Positions 8,561-14,020 of a stretch of DNA of 15,715 bases are shown here, one piece after another. Source of the DNA: JBBQSF01 sp038214085 (GTDB taxonomy: Bacteria > Bacteroidota > Bacteroidia > Bacteroidales > CG2-30-32-10); assembly GCA_038214085.1 (NCBI GenBank), contig JBBQSF010000069.1:1-15715 (forward strand), read 5' to 3'. The translations under genes were made by a program, and so were the position numbers. Numbering within the stretch: position 1 is the first letter of the stretch; every line of letters starts with the position of its first letter. The notes below the pieces were generated by a model. That model worked only from the letters and a program-made list of their open reading frames with translations. It did no database searches and had not been told where the DNA came from.

Positions 8561-8692
8561 TATTATGCCCGTCAATTCGAGTTTTTCTAACGTCGCTTCT
8601 CTATACCCGCATACATTTTTGTAATTGATTAATATATAGGAGCGGACTCGAAGATACGATAGAAAAAGTATCGAGAATAGGGGCACAATAAT
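8561..8692. repeat. Degenerate large inverted repeat
   Basis: The left arm (about 8562-8591, ATTATGCCC ... TTCGAG ... TTTTTCTA) matches the reverse complement of the right arm (about 8660-8692, TAGAAAAAG ... TCGAGAA ... GGGCACAAT) with scattered mismatches and a 3-base gap. The inner part holds a second weak complementarity and a small hairpin CGATA / TATCG. Phrases such as AGCGGACTCGAAGA and GTCAATTCGAG resemble worn copies of the GTCATTTCGAGCG-type palindromic elements scattered in Bacteroidota genomes. It fills the convergent gap between the aminopeptidase gene and the thioredoxin operon, where it could end transcription from both sides. Confidence 0.5.
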
Positions 8693-8706
8693 TTAATGTT
8701 TTAAAA

Positions 8707-8753
8707 TTTAAACAACCTCTTAAGGAAATTTATTTCTTTTTTGAGGGTTTAAA
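8707..8753 (-). terminator. Weak candidate terminator of the thioredoxin operon
   Basis: An interrupted stem, TTTAAAC-aa-CCTC against GAGG-GTTTAAA, with a 23-nt loop spans the last codons of the operon's final gene. On the minus strand it is followed by TTTTAAAAC. The long loop and overlap with coding sequence make it weak; the inverted repeat further downstream could do this job instead. Confidence 0.25.
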
Positions 8754-8966
8754 TATTCCCGTTAAAAGATATCCCATAACAGCACCCCATATTGTGCTGA
8801 TCCATGGATTTGATGTTATTGGGCACGATCCGCTTGTGCAGCCAACAAATGCGTAATATAAAAACCCGCCTAAGGCTCCAAGAGCAGTAAACACAATTTC
8901 ATAAATGAGAAAAGCCCTTTTGGGGGCTGATCTCATTGTGGAATTATCATTTTCGTTAAGTTCCAT
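8730..8966 (-). CDS. Small DUF6132-like membrane protein
   Basis: A 78-residue protein, last gene of the thioredoxin operon. Two hydrophobic segments (about 18-38 and 54-70) flank a conserved-looking loop GCTSGSCPITSNPW with Cys43 and Cys48; the C-terminus is lysine-rich. The loop and length resemble the DUF6132 family, which has no assigned function. I chose the ATG at 8966 rather than an in-frame ATG at 9008. It leaves one base after the stop of the preceding thioredoxin (TAG-C-ATG), a classic translational-coupling arrangement, and avoids a long overlap. By the positive-inside rule both termini are likely cytoplasmic, which puts the two cysteines on the periplasmic side. There they could meet the membrane-anchored thioredoxin of the same operon; that pairing is inference. 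Confidence 0.8.
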   Translation of the reverse strand: MELNENDNSTMRSAPKRAFLIYEIVFTALGALGGFLYYAFVGCTSGSCPITSNPWISTIWGAVMGYLLTGIFKPSKKK

Positions 8967-8967
8967 G

Positions 8968-9336
8968 CTAATTTTGTTCCGTAGTTGTTTTAAGCAAAAC
9001 TTCGTCAATCATTTGAACAAAGGAATTCTTTGGCATTGCGCCCATTGCCATTTGCGGTTGCTCATTCATAGGGCAAAACAAAATAGAAGGAATACTTCTG
9101 ATTCCGAAAGCAGCGGCAAGTTCCTGCTGATCTTCTGTATCTACTTTATAAATATCTACTTTCCCTTCATATTCTTTTGAAAGTTCTTCGAGAACAGGAG
9201 CAACCATTTTGCATGGACCGCACCAGTCGGCATAAAAATCAATAATGCAAGGATTTTTTCCTTCAAATTTCCAATCTTTGTTTGTTTCATAATTAAATAC
9301 CTTTTGTTTAAAGGTTTCTGATGTTAAATGTTCCAT
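8968..9336 (-). CDS. Thioredoxin family protein (WCGPC)
   Basis: A 122-residue cytoplasmic thioredoxin-fold protein with no signal peptide. The redox site is WCGPC with Cys39 and Cys42 (FYADWCGPCKM), the canonical thioredoxin form; the cis-proline is Pro83 (IRSIPSILF). Extra cysteines occur at 30 and 88. The segment NEQPQMAMGAMPKNSF replaces the usual G-K/R-x-V-G loop with a Met-rich version. It probably reduces protein disulfides, fed by a thioredoxin reductase encoded elsewhere. It is the fourth gene of the operon, 18 bp after the DUF302 gene and one base before the DUF6132-like gene. Confidence 0.92.
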   Translation of the reverse strand: MEHLTSETFKQKVFNYETNKDWKFEGKNPCIIDFYADWCGPCKMVAPVLEELSKEYEGKVDIYKVDTEDQQELAAAFGIRSIPSILFCPMNEQPQMAMGAMPKNSFVQMIDEVLLKTTTEQN

Positions 9337-9354
9337 TTTTATAATTGTTTGTGA

Positions 9355-9756
9355 TTATTTTAAAATTGATACTATAATTTGATTCATTTCCTTATCGGCT
9401 TCAAGCATATATTCGGCCTGGCTTCCTTTAAGAAAGGCAGATAAAGCCGGAGCATTAAGTTTTGACACATAGGTTTTTCCATCGGATTTTTCGTAAATCG
9501 AAATTCGGCAAGGCATCATGTTACTCATAATTCTTTCGGTGTTGTGTTTAAGAATTTGATATGCAATCTGAGGCTTACATAATTCCAAAACCTTTACAGG
9601 CAAAACACTAAAACCATTGTTAAACATTGTTTCCTGAAGATTATGAGTTGCTGGCAGTTTCCAACCGGCATCAACTGCTGTTTTCACAAATAATGCTTCC
9701 GTTTCGGCCATATTTAGCGGACTTAGGAATTCTGAAAAAAGTTCAAGGTTATCCAT
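9355..9756 (-). CDS. DUF302 domain protein
   Basis: A 133-residue soluble protein matching the DUF302 family over most of its length. Visible features are the start of the domain (ALFVKTAVDAGWKLPATHNLQ), VKVLELCKPQIAYQILK, and the strand MMPCRISIYEKSDGKTYVSKLN followed by a helical C-terminus. Cysteines are at 60 and 83. DUF302 proteins have no settled function. Family members are often found next to sulfur and redox genes, and here one sits between two thioredoxins, 16-18 bp from each. That makes a thiol or sulfur-related role plausible but unproven. There is no signal peptide, so it is likely cytoplasmic. Confidence 0.88.
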   Translation of the reverse strand: MDNLELFSEFLSPLNMAETEALFVKTAVDAGWKLPATHNLQETMFNNGFSVLPVKVLELCKPQIAYQILKHNTERIMSNMMPCRISIYEKSDGKTYVSKLNAPALSAFLKGSQAEYMLEADKEMNQIIVSILK

Positions 9757-9772
9757 GTGAATTTAATTTAAA

Positions 9773-10273
9773 TTACTTTTTGATATATTTATCAAGCGCA
9801 GCATCCAGTATCTCTTTTTTCTGCAATCCAACAAATGTTTCTACTAACTTACCATTGTTGAAAATCATAATTGTTGGAATGCTCACAATATTGAATTTTG
9901 CGGAAGTCGCAGGGTTTTTATCCACATCCATTTTACAAATTTTGGCGCTGCTTCCCATTTCCGCAGCAATTTTATCAATGGTTGGGCCCTGCATACGGCA
10001 TGGCATACACCAAGTTGCCCAATAATCAACAAGAACAACGCCCGAACTGGTTACTGAAGCAAAATCAGCATCAGTTATATGAGTTACACTCGAACTTAAT
10101 TCTGTGGCGGTTTCTGTTGCTGTTTGATTGGTTTTATTTGTTGTTTTGCTGTTACCTTTATAGTAATTAGCGATAGTAACTCCAGCAGCCAATACAATAA
10201 CAGTAGTAACTATCCAAACTGAGTTTATTCTGAAAAATCCCATTTTTTTTGGTTTTTGGTTTTTATTATTCAT
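9773..10273 (-). CDS. Membrane-anchored thioredoxin (WCMPC)
   Basis: A 166-residue protein. A basic N-terminus (KNQKPKKMGFFR) precedes one transmembrane segment (about 18-36), then a Thr/Asn-rich linker (about 40-62) and a thioredoxin domain (about 63-166). The active site is WCMPC with Cys89 and Cys92, and the cis-proline is Pro133 (VSIPTIMIF). The charge pattern puts the N-terminus inside and the redox domain in the periplasm, so it would work on envelope proteins or receive electrons across the membrane. The CMPC dipeptide is unusual compared with CGPC and may change the redox potential. It is the second gene of the operon, 3 bp after the first thioredoxin. Confidence 0.92.
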   Translation of the reverse strand: MNNKNQKPKKMGFFRINSVWIVTTVIVLAAGVTIANYYKGNSKTTNKTNQTATETATELSSSVTHITDADFASVTSSGVVLVDYWATWCMPCRMQGPTIDKIAAEMGSSAKICKMDVDKNPATSAKFNIVSIPTIMIFNNGKLVETFVGLQKKEILDAALDKYIKK

Positions 10274-10276
10274 ACA

Positions 10277-10609
10277 TTAATTGTTAGCGTTTTTTATTGC
10301 AGACAGCAATGTTGATGCTGGTTGAACACCGACAAACTGTTTTATTATTTTTCCGTTTTTAAAAAGTATTAAAGTTGGAATACTCATAATTCCATATTTT
10401 GCGGCAACACTTCGGTTATCGTCAACGTTTAATTTTGCAATAACAGAATCTCCGTTTAATTGTGAAGCGAGCTCATCAAGAATAGGAGTTTGCATGCGGC
10501 AAGGAGCACACCATTCGGCCCAAAAATCAACGAGTGTAATTCCTTTATTAATAGCACTTTCGAAGCTTGAATTGTTTAAGTGAATTACTTTTGTTTTATC
10601 TGCTATCAT
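10277..10609 (-). CDS. Thioredoxin (WCAPC), first gene of operon
   Basis: A 110-residue cytoplasmic thioredoxin, close to the family's usual length. The active site is WCAPC with Cys34 and Cys37 (VDFWAEWCAPCRM), the cis-proline is Pro78 (MSIPTLILF), and the closing helix is ASTLLSAIKN. The frame is open to an ATG at 10672, but I chose the ATG at 10609 for two reasons. It gives the normal thioredoxin N-terminus (MIADKTKVIHL), whereas the extra 21 residues (MIYSMLKTLAYILNK...) match nothing in the family. A sigma-54-like promoter also lies between the two ATGs, with a start point expected about 12 nt before 10609. It leads the five-gene operon and should supply reducing power to cytoplasmic partners. 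Confidence 0.92.
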   Translation of the reverse strand: MIADKTKVIHLNNSSFESAINKGITLVDFWAEWCAPCRMQTPILDELASQLNGDSVIAKLNVDDNRSVAAKYGIMSIPTLILFKNGKIIKQFVGVQPASTLLSAIKNANN

Positions 10610-10631
10610 GTTAATATTTTTTGCTGTCTTA

Positions 10632-10647
10632 TTCAATATGTATGCCA
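10632..10647 (-). promoter_or_regulatory. Candidate sigma-54 promoter of the thioredoxin operon
   Basis: On the minus strand TGGCAT-ACATA-TTGAA matches the -24/-12 consensus TGGCAC-N5-TTGCA in spacing (16 bases) and in the -24 GG. At -12 it has GA instead of GC, a real mismatch. It lies 22 bp before the chosen start of the first thioredoxin and beside a gene for a sigma-54 activator, which raises its credibility. Confidence 0.5.
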
Positions 10648-10691
10648 AAGTTTTCAACATACTGTATATCATTTACATACAAACATTGCGA

Positions 10692-10760
10692 GTTAATAAC
10701 TTGTAATTTGGTTAGCATTATTTTGTTAACTTACATTATCATTATGTTAATTGTGTTAAC
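10692..10760. promoter_or_regulatory. Cluster of GTTA/TAAC dyads, candidate activator sites
   Basis: Three dyads lie in the divergent gap: GTTAATAAC (10692-10700), a looser GTTA ... GTTAAC pair (10711-10730), and a perfect GTTAA-TTGTG-TTAAC (10746-10760). The last is centred about 113 bp upstream of the sigma-54-like element, a normal distance for an enhancer site, and it overlaps the regulator's own -7 box. Binding by the regulator's Fis-type HTH is inference; AT-rich sequence can give such motifs by chance. Confidence 0.45.
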
Positions 10761-10764
10761 TTTG
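10757..10764 (+). promoter_or_regulatory. Candidate -7 box of the sigma-54 regulator gene
   Basis: TAACTTTG fits TAnnTTTG and lies 13 bp before the ATG at 10778, so the leader would be very short. It shares four bases with the rightmost GTTAA dyad, an arrangement that would suit autoregulation. No -33 TTTG is at the right spacing. Confidence 0.45.
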
Positions 10765-10777
10765 TAAAAAAAATATT

Positions 10778-12166
10778 ATGGTTGCCGACGAAATAAGTTC
10801 CTTTCCTTGCGGACTGATTGTTTTAAATAAACAATTTAGTGTTAAAAAAGTGAATGAAGAAATCCTGAATCTCACTGGGACAGAGAAAAAGGAATGGATA
10901 CATGAGCCCATAAGTAAATTGCCTTTTTACGAAATAAACGAATCTCAAAGTCGGAGGATAAATTTTATTAAGTGTATTGGCAATTCAAAGGATCCGGTAA
11001 TGCATAAAAGCGCTATGCTCCGAACTAAAAATGGCAAGCAAATCCTGGTTTTTTTAACTGGAAAAAAAACTTCTGCAAATGAGTTTTCAATTTGCGTAAC
11101 GGATATTTCAAAAGAAATTAATTGCGCAATTGGAAAAATTCCTGAGTTGACATTGTTGTCGAAATCGCCATTAAGTTCTATCGTGGGCAAGGATGAAAAA
11201 ATTCAGGCCTTATACAAACTCATTGAACTTGCCTCCGATTCTATTGCTAATGTTATGATAAGTGGCGAAAGTGGCACGGGAAAAGAGTTGGTTGCAAAAG
11301 CCATTCATCAGCTTTCGGCTCGAAAATCAAAACCATTTGTTACTGTAAATTGCTCCTCGTTAAGCGAAACACTATTGGAAAGTGAATTGTTCGGGCATAT
11401 TAAAGGTTCTTTTACAGGCGCATATAAGGATAAAACAGGGAAATTTGAGTCTGCTTCAGAAGGAACTATTTTTCTGGACGAAATTGGTGAAATAAGCCCG
11501 ATGATTCAGGTGAAACTGCTCAGAGTAATACAGGAAAAAACCATTGAACGAGTAGGCGATAACAAACTCATAAAAGTGAATATGCGAATTATTGCCGCAA
11601 CAAATAAAAACCTAAGGGAACAAGTTGGAAAAGGTCTTTTTAGGGAAGATCTTTTTTATCGCTTAAATGTTTTCCCGATACAAACCGTTCCATTACGCGA
11701 ACACCGCAACGATATCCCTTTACTCTGCACTCATTTTATTGAACAGTTCAACAAACAAACAGGCAAAAATATCAGAGGTCTTTCTGAAGATGCCTTTCGC
11801 ATTATGCTTGACTACTGCTGGCCTGGAAACGTAAGAGAACTTGAAAATAGTATTGAACACGCATTTGTAATTTGCAACAAACCCATGATTGATGTATTTG
11901 ACCTGCCTCAGGATATTCGATTGGTAAGTTTGAGACAAGGCTTATGTAAAGGTATTGATTTAACAAATAAGCCATCCTATTTTTACACAAATCTTTCAGA
12001 AAAAAATACATTTGTCGCAATACCAGAAAACCGCTCGCCCATTGATAAAGAGCAATTGCTTGCCTTACTCGAAACAAATCATTGGAACAAAACCAATACA
12101 GCCGCTCAACTGGGAATAAGCCGTGTAGCTCTTTGGAAAAAAATGAAAAAACTCGGGATTCAATAG
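10778..12166 (+). CDS. Sigma-54 enhancer-binding regulator, PAS-AAA+-Fis
   Basis: A 462-residue transcription activator. An N-terminal PAS-like sensor (about 5-112) has Cys at 11, 66, 106 and 116. The AAA+ domain (about 135-365) is complete: Walker A GESGTGKE (163-170), the sigma-54 contact loop GSFTGA (210-215, Ser instead of the common Ala), Walker B FLDEIGE (232-238), arginine-finger region LFREDLFYRLNVFPI (287-301) and WPGNVREL (348-355). A C-terminal Fis-type HTH (about 422-461, NTAAQLGISRVALWKKMKKLGI) binds DNA. There is no response-regulator receiver domain, so activation is probably by a ligand or redox state sensed in the PAS domain rather than by phosphorylation. It is divergent from the thioredoxin operon, with 168 bp between the start codons, and is its likely activator. 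The annotation of the class is certain; the signal is unknown. Confidence 0.95.
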   Translation: MVADEISSFPCGLIVLNKQFSVKKVNEEILNLTGTEKKEWIHEPISKLPFYEINESQSRRINFIKCIGNSKDPVMHKSAMLRTKNGKQILVFLTGKKTSANEFSICVTDISKEINCAIGKIPELTLLSKSPLSSIVGKDEKIQALYKLIELASDSIANVMISGESGTGKELVAKAIHQLSARKSKPFVTVNCSSLSETLLESELFGHIKGSFTGAYKDKTGKFESASEGTIFLDEIGEISPMIQVKLLRVIQEKTIERVGDNKLIKVNMRIIAATNKNLREQVGKGLFREDLFYRLNVFPIQTVPLREHRNDIPLLCTHFIEQFNKQTGKNIRGLSEDAFRIMLDYCWPGNVRELENSIEHAFVICNKPMIDVFDLPQDIRLVSLRQGLCKGIDLTNKPSYFYTNLSEKNTFVAIPENRSPIDKEQLLALLETNHWNKTNTAAQLGISRVALWKKMKKLGIQ

Positions 12167-12175
12167 CCACCCATT

Positions 12176-12243
12176 GGGATTATCCCGAATTAATCATTAA
12201 GAATTTTGAAAAAATGAACTAATGATTCCATGAGGGTAATCCC
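12176..12243. repeat. Long inverted repeat after the regulator gene
   Basis: The left arm, GGGATTATCCC then AATCATTA (12176-12199), pairs with the right arm, TAATGATT then GGGTAATCCC (12220-12243), with a 20-nt loop and unpaired spacers of 5-6 bases. The GGGATTATCCC piece is also a palindrome by itself around its central T. It starts 9 bp after the regulator's stop codon. No T-run follows, so it is not a textbook intrinsic terminator. Confidence 0.7.
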
Positions 12244-12257
12244 GCTTAGCATTTGTT

Positions 12258-12281
12258 CAAAGATTATTGAATAAATCTTTG
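12258..12281. repeat. Hairpin CAAAGATT / AATCTTTG
   Basis: A perfect 8-bp stem with an 8-nt loop, second in the series of three downstream of the regulator gene. It is AT-rich and only modestly stable. Confidence 0.5.
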
Positions 12282-12299
12282 ATTATAAATGCTTTTGCG

Positions 12300-12323
12300 A
12301 TTCAGCATTTTCTAATGCTGAAT
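12300..12323 (+). terminator. Hairpin, candidate terminator of the regulator gene
   Basis: A perfect 10-bp stem ATTCAGCATT / AATGCTGAAT with a 4-nt loop TTCT, followed on the plus strand by TTT then GG. The stem is good but the T-run is short. It lies 134 bp after the regulator's stop codon and is the best terminator candidate for that gene. Confidence 0.5.
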
Positions 12324-12536
12324 TTTGGATTATTGTAGCTTAGGGATTTGAAAAAACAGCAGACTTGGTTAACGAAAATTTAGTCAGTTTTTTGTTTTGA
12401 ACTCAAATATGGCGACAGAAAAAATCGAAATCCATGAGGTCAAAGGTTCAAAGAAGTGTAGGATCGAAGTCAGCTTATACCATTTGTTTTCAATTATCTT
12501 GTTTGCTGCTTAGCATTATTTGATTGAACAGAATGT

Positions 12537-12544
12537 TATTTTTG
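12537..12544 (+). promoter_or_regulatory. Candidate -7 box of the LamG-domain gene
   Basis: TATTTTTG fits TAnnTTTG and lies 32 bp before the ATG at 12577. TTTG sequences are present upstream (12502, 12519) but not at the 19-21 bp spacing of a -33 box. Confidence 0.4.
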
Positions 12545-12576
12545 TAAATTTGTATCGATTAAATAACACATAAATC

Positions 12577-13971
12577 ATGAAAAAACAACTGATATTTTTA
12601 ATTTTAATATTTGCATCCGTTAATCTTTTTTCGCAATCGGAAATGATTGTTAAAAGCAATACTGATACTGCTAAGATACTAATGATTGATTCCTGTTTCT
12701 ATCTTAAAATTGACGGAAAAGATTATTTAAAAATTCAAAAAAACAAAACAGTACAATTAATGGGAAAAGCTGAAGCATGGGACGATATGCGTGTACCCGT
12801 AACTTCAACCCTTGTTGACGGAAGCAACCCACCCGTTTTTTCTTCATTAAAAAACAGTGGAGGTGAATATATTGGTACAGCTCAAAAATTTGATGGTATT
12901 GATGATTATGATTCAATTCCCGCAAGTAAAGTGTTAAATTTTTTGCAAACAGATTTCAGTATAGGATTCTGGATACAACCGGAACCTGGTTTGCTAAACG
13001 ATTCTAAAATATTATATAAAAAAGGCGGCTGGAATATTGGAATATATCAGGAAAAAATTCGTGTTTACCTTGAAGGGAAAGAGGTATTTCTATCGAATGT
13101 TGAACTGAATATGGGTGGCAGAAATTATGTACTTATCAGCGTGAAAAACAACGCCACTAGTTGTAATTTAAATGTATATGTAAACAATAAATTTGCAGGA
13201 AAACAAAATTATTTCTCTAAAATAATCGACAATACTTCTCATGTTTATATTGGAAAACCTGAATCAAAAGGTTATGGAAACAATTATAAAGGCGTTTTGG
13301 ATGAACTAAATTTTTGGAACAAAGTGTTAACCACCGAAGAGCGAGATTCGCTATGGAATAACAGCAAGGGTACTGTTAAAAATATTGCAAAGAGCAATTT
13401 GGTTCTTGGTTTTAGCTTTAATGATATTGAAACACAAATTCAAAGCTCTAATAATAATTCTCCATTAATGGCATACTCAACAATTGTTCAATACACTCCG
13501 GATATTGCGCAAGGTCTTGTTTCTGAAACCATAATAAGCCATGGAGTTTATGTTTATTACTTTAACAAGGATAATCTTCAGGAACTTTTTTTTACGGCAC
13601 AATTACCTCATTCCTGGATTGAAGGATCCGACATTGAACCCCATGTTCATTATGTGCGACCAAATTCTGATACGGGAACTGTTGTTTGGGGATTGGAATA
13701 TACATGGACCAATATTGGCGACATATTTGCCGATACAAAAACAATATACTCTTACAATAAAACAAAAGCAAGTTCTAATGATCAGCAGATATATTCAAGT
13801 TTTGGAATGGTAAACGGAACAGGGAAAACCATTAGCAGTATGATTGTTTGCCGTATATTCCGCGATGCAGAAAACCCCCTAGATACTTATAATTACGATG
13901 TTGGTTTGCTTGAAGTTGATTTTCACATCAGAAACAATTCTCTTGGAAGTTCCGGTATTACAAAAAAATAA
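12577..13971 (+). CDS. Exported protein, LamG domain inside a split beta domain
   Basis: A 464-residue protein with a Sec signal peptide (about 1-20, MKKQLIFLILIFASVNLFSQ). The segment AEAWDDMRVPVTS (66-78) through LKNSGG (91-96) reads like the start of a beta domain I know from phage and prophage structural proteins. The segment GVYVYYFNKDNLQELFFTAQLPHSWIEGSDIEPHVHYV (323-360) to VGLLEVDFHIRNNSLGSSGITKK reads like the rest of it. Between them (about 98-290) lies a concanavalin-like LamG domain (FDGIDDYDSIP ... FSIGFWIQPE ... VLDELNFWNKVLTTEER). This suggests a domain inserted into a loop of the other. No catalytic residues are evident, so binding of glycan or a cell-surface partner is the likely role. 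There is no T9SS sorting domain, so it may stay in the periplasm or at the outer membrane. The gene stands alone and ends at a shared terminator. Confidence 0.8.
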   Translation: MKKQLIFLILIFASVNLFSQSEMIVKSNTDTAKILMIDSCFYLKIDGKDYLKIQKNKTVQLMGKAEAWDDMRVPVTSTLVDGSNPPVFSSLKNSGGEYIGTAQKFDGIDDYDSIPASKVLNFLQTDFSIGFWIQPEPGLLNDSKILYKKGGWNIGIYQEKIRVYLEGKEVFLSNVELNMGGRNYVLISVKNNATSCNLNVYVNNKFAGKQNYFSKIIDNTSHVYIGKPESKGYGNNYKGVLDELNFWNKVLTTEERDSLWNNSKGTVKNIAKSNLVLGFSFNDIETQIQSSNNNSPLMAYSTIVQYTPDIAQGLVSETIISHGVYVYYFNKDNLQELFFTAQLPHSWIEGSDIEPHVHYVRPNSDTGTVVWGLEYTWTNIGDIFADTKTIYSYNKTKASSNDQQIYSSFGMVNGTGKTISSMIVCRIFRDAENPLDTYNYDVGLLEVDFHIRNNSLGSSGITKK

Positions 13972-13973
13972 AA

Positions 13974-14000
13974 AAACTGCCAGAAAAAATCCGGCAGTTT
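13974..14000. terminator. Bidirectional intrinsic terminator
   Basis: The stem AAACTGCC / GGCAGTTT (13974-13981 with 13993-14000) has an 11-nt loop. On the minus strand it is followed by a long T-rich run, so it is a strong terminator for the OmpA-family gene ending at 14021. On the plus strand it is followed by CTT and starts 2 bp after the stop of the LamG-domain gene, so it serves that gene too. Confidence 0.88.
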
Positions 14001-14020
14001 CTTAATGAACAATTTTTGTT

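Larger units (their letters stand above)
12167..12576. other. Intergenic region with three hairpins and a short frame
   Basis: This 410-bp region holds the three hairpins listed separately and a promoter box near its right end. A 34-codon frame at 12409-12513 (plus, MATEKIEIHEVKGSKKCRIE...) shows somewhat gene-like composition but has no recognisable family and no strong start signals. It may be a tiny gene, a remnant of something larger or chance. No RNA gene or complete mobile element was recognised. Confidence 0.5.

Noticed and set aside
8967..9008. Longer N-terminus of the DUF6132-like protein (ATG at 9008)
   Set aside because: It would overlap the preceding thioredoxin gene by 41 bp. 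The ATG at 8966 follows that gene's stop by one base, a normal coupled arrangement.
10610..10672. Longer N-terminus of the first thioredoxin (ATG at 10672)
   Set aside because: The added 21 residues match no thioredoxin N-terminus, and the sigma-54-like element falls inside that stretch. The ATG at 10609 gives the family-typical start.
12409..12513. Small gene of 34 codons
   Set aside because: No family is recognised, there is no clear ribosome binding site, and the frame is too short to separate from chance. Not called as a gene.
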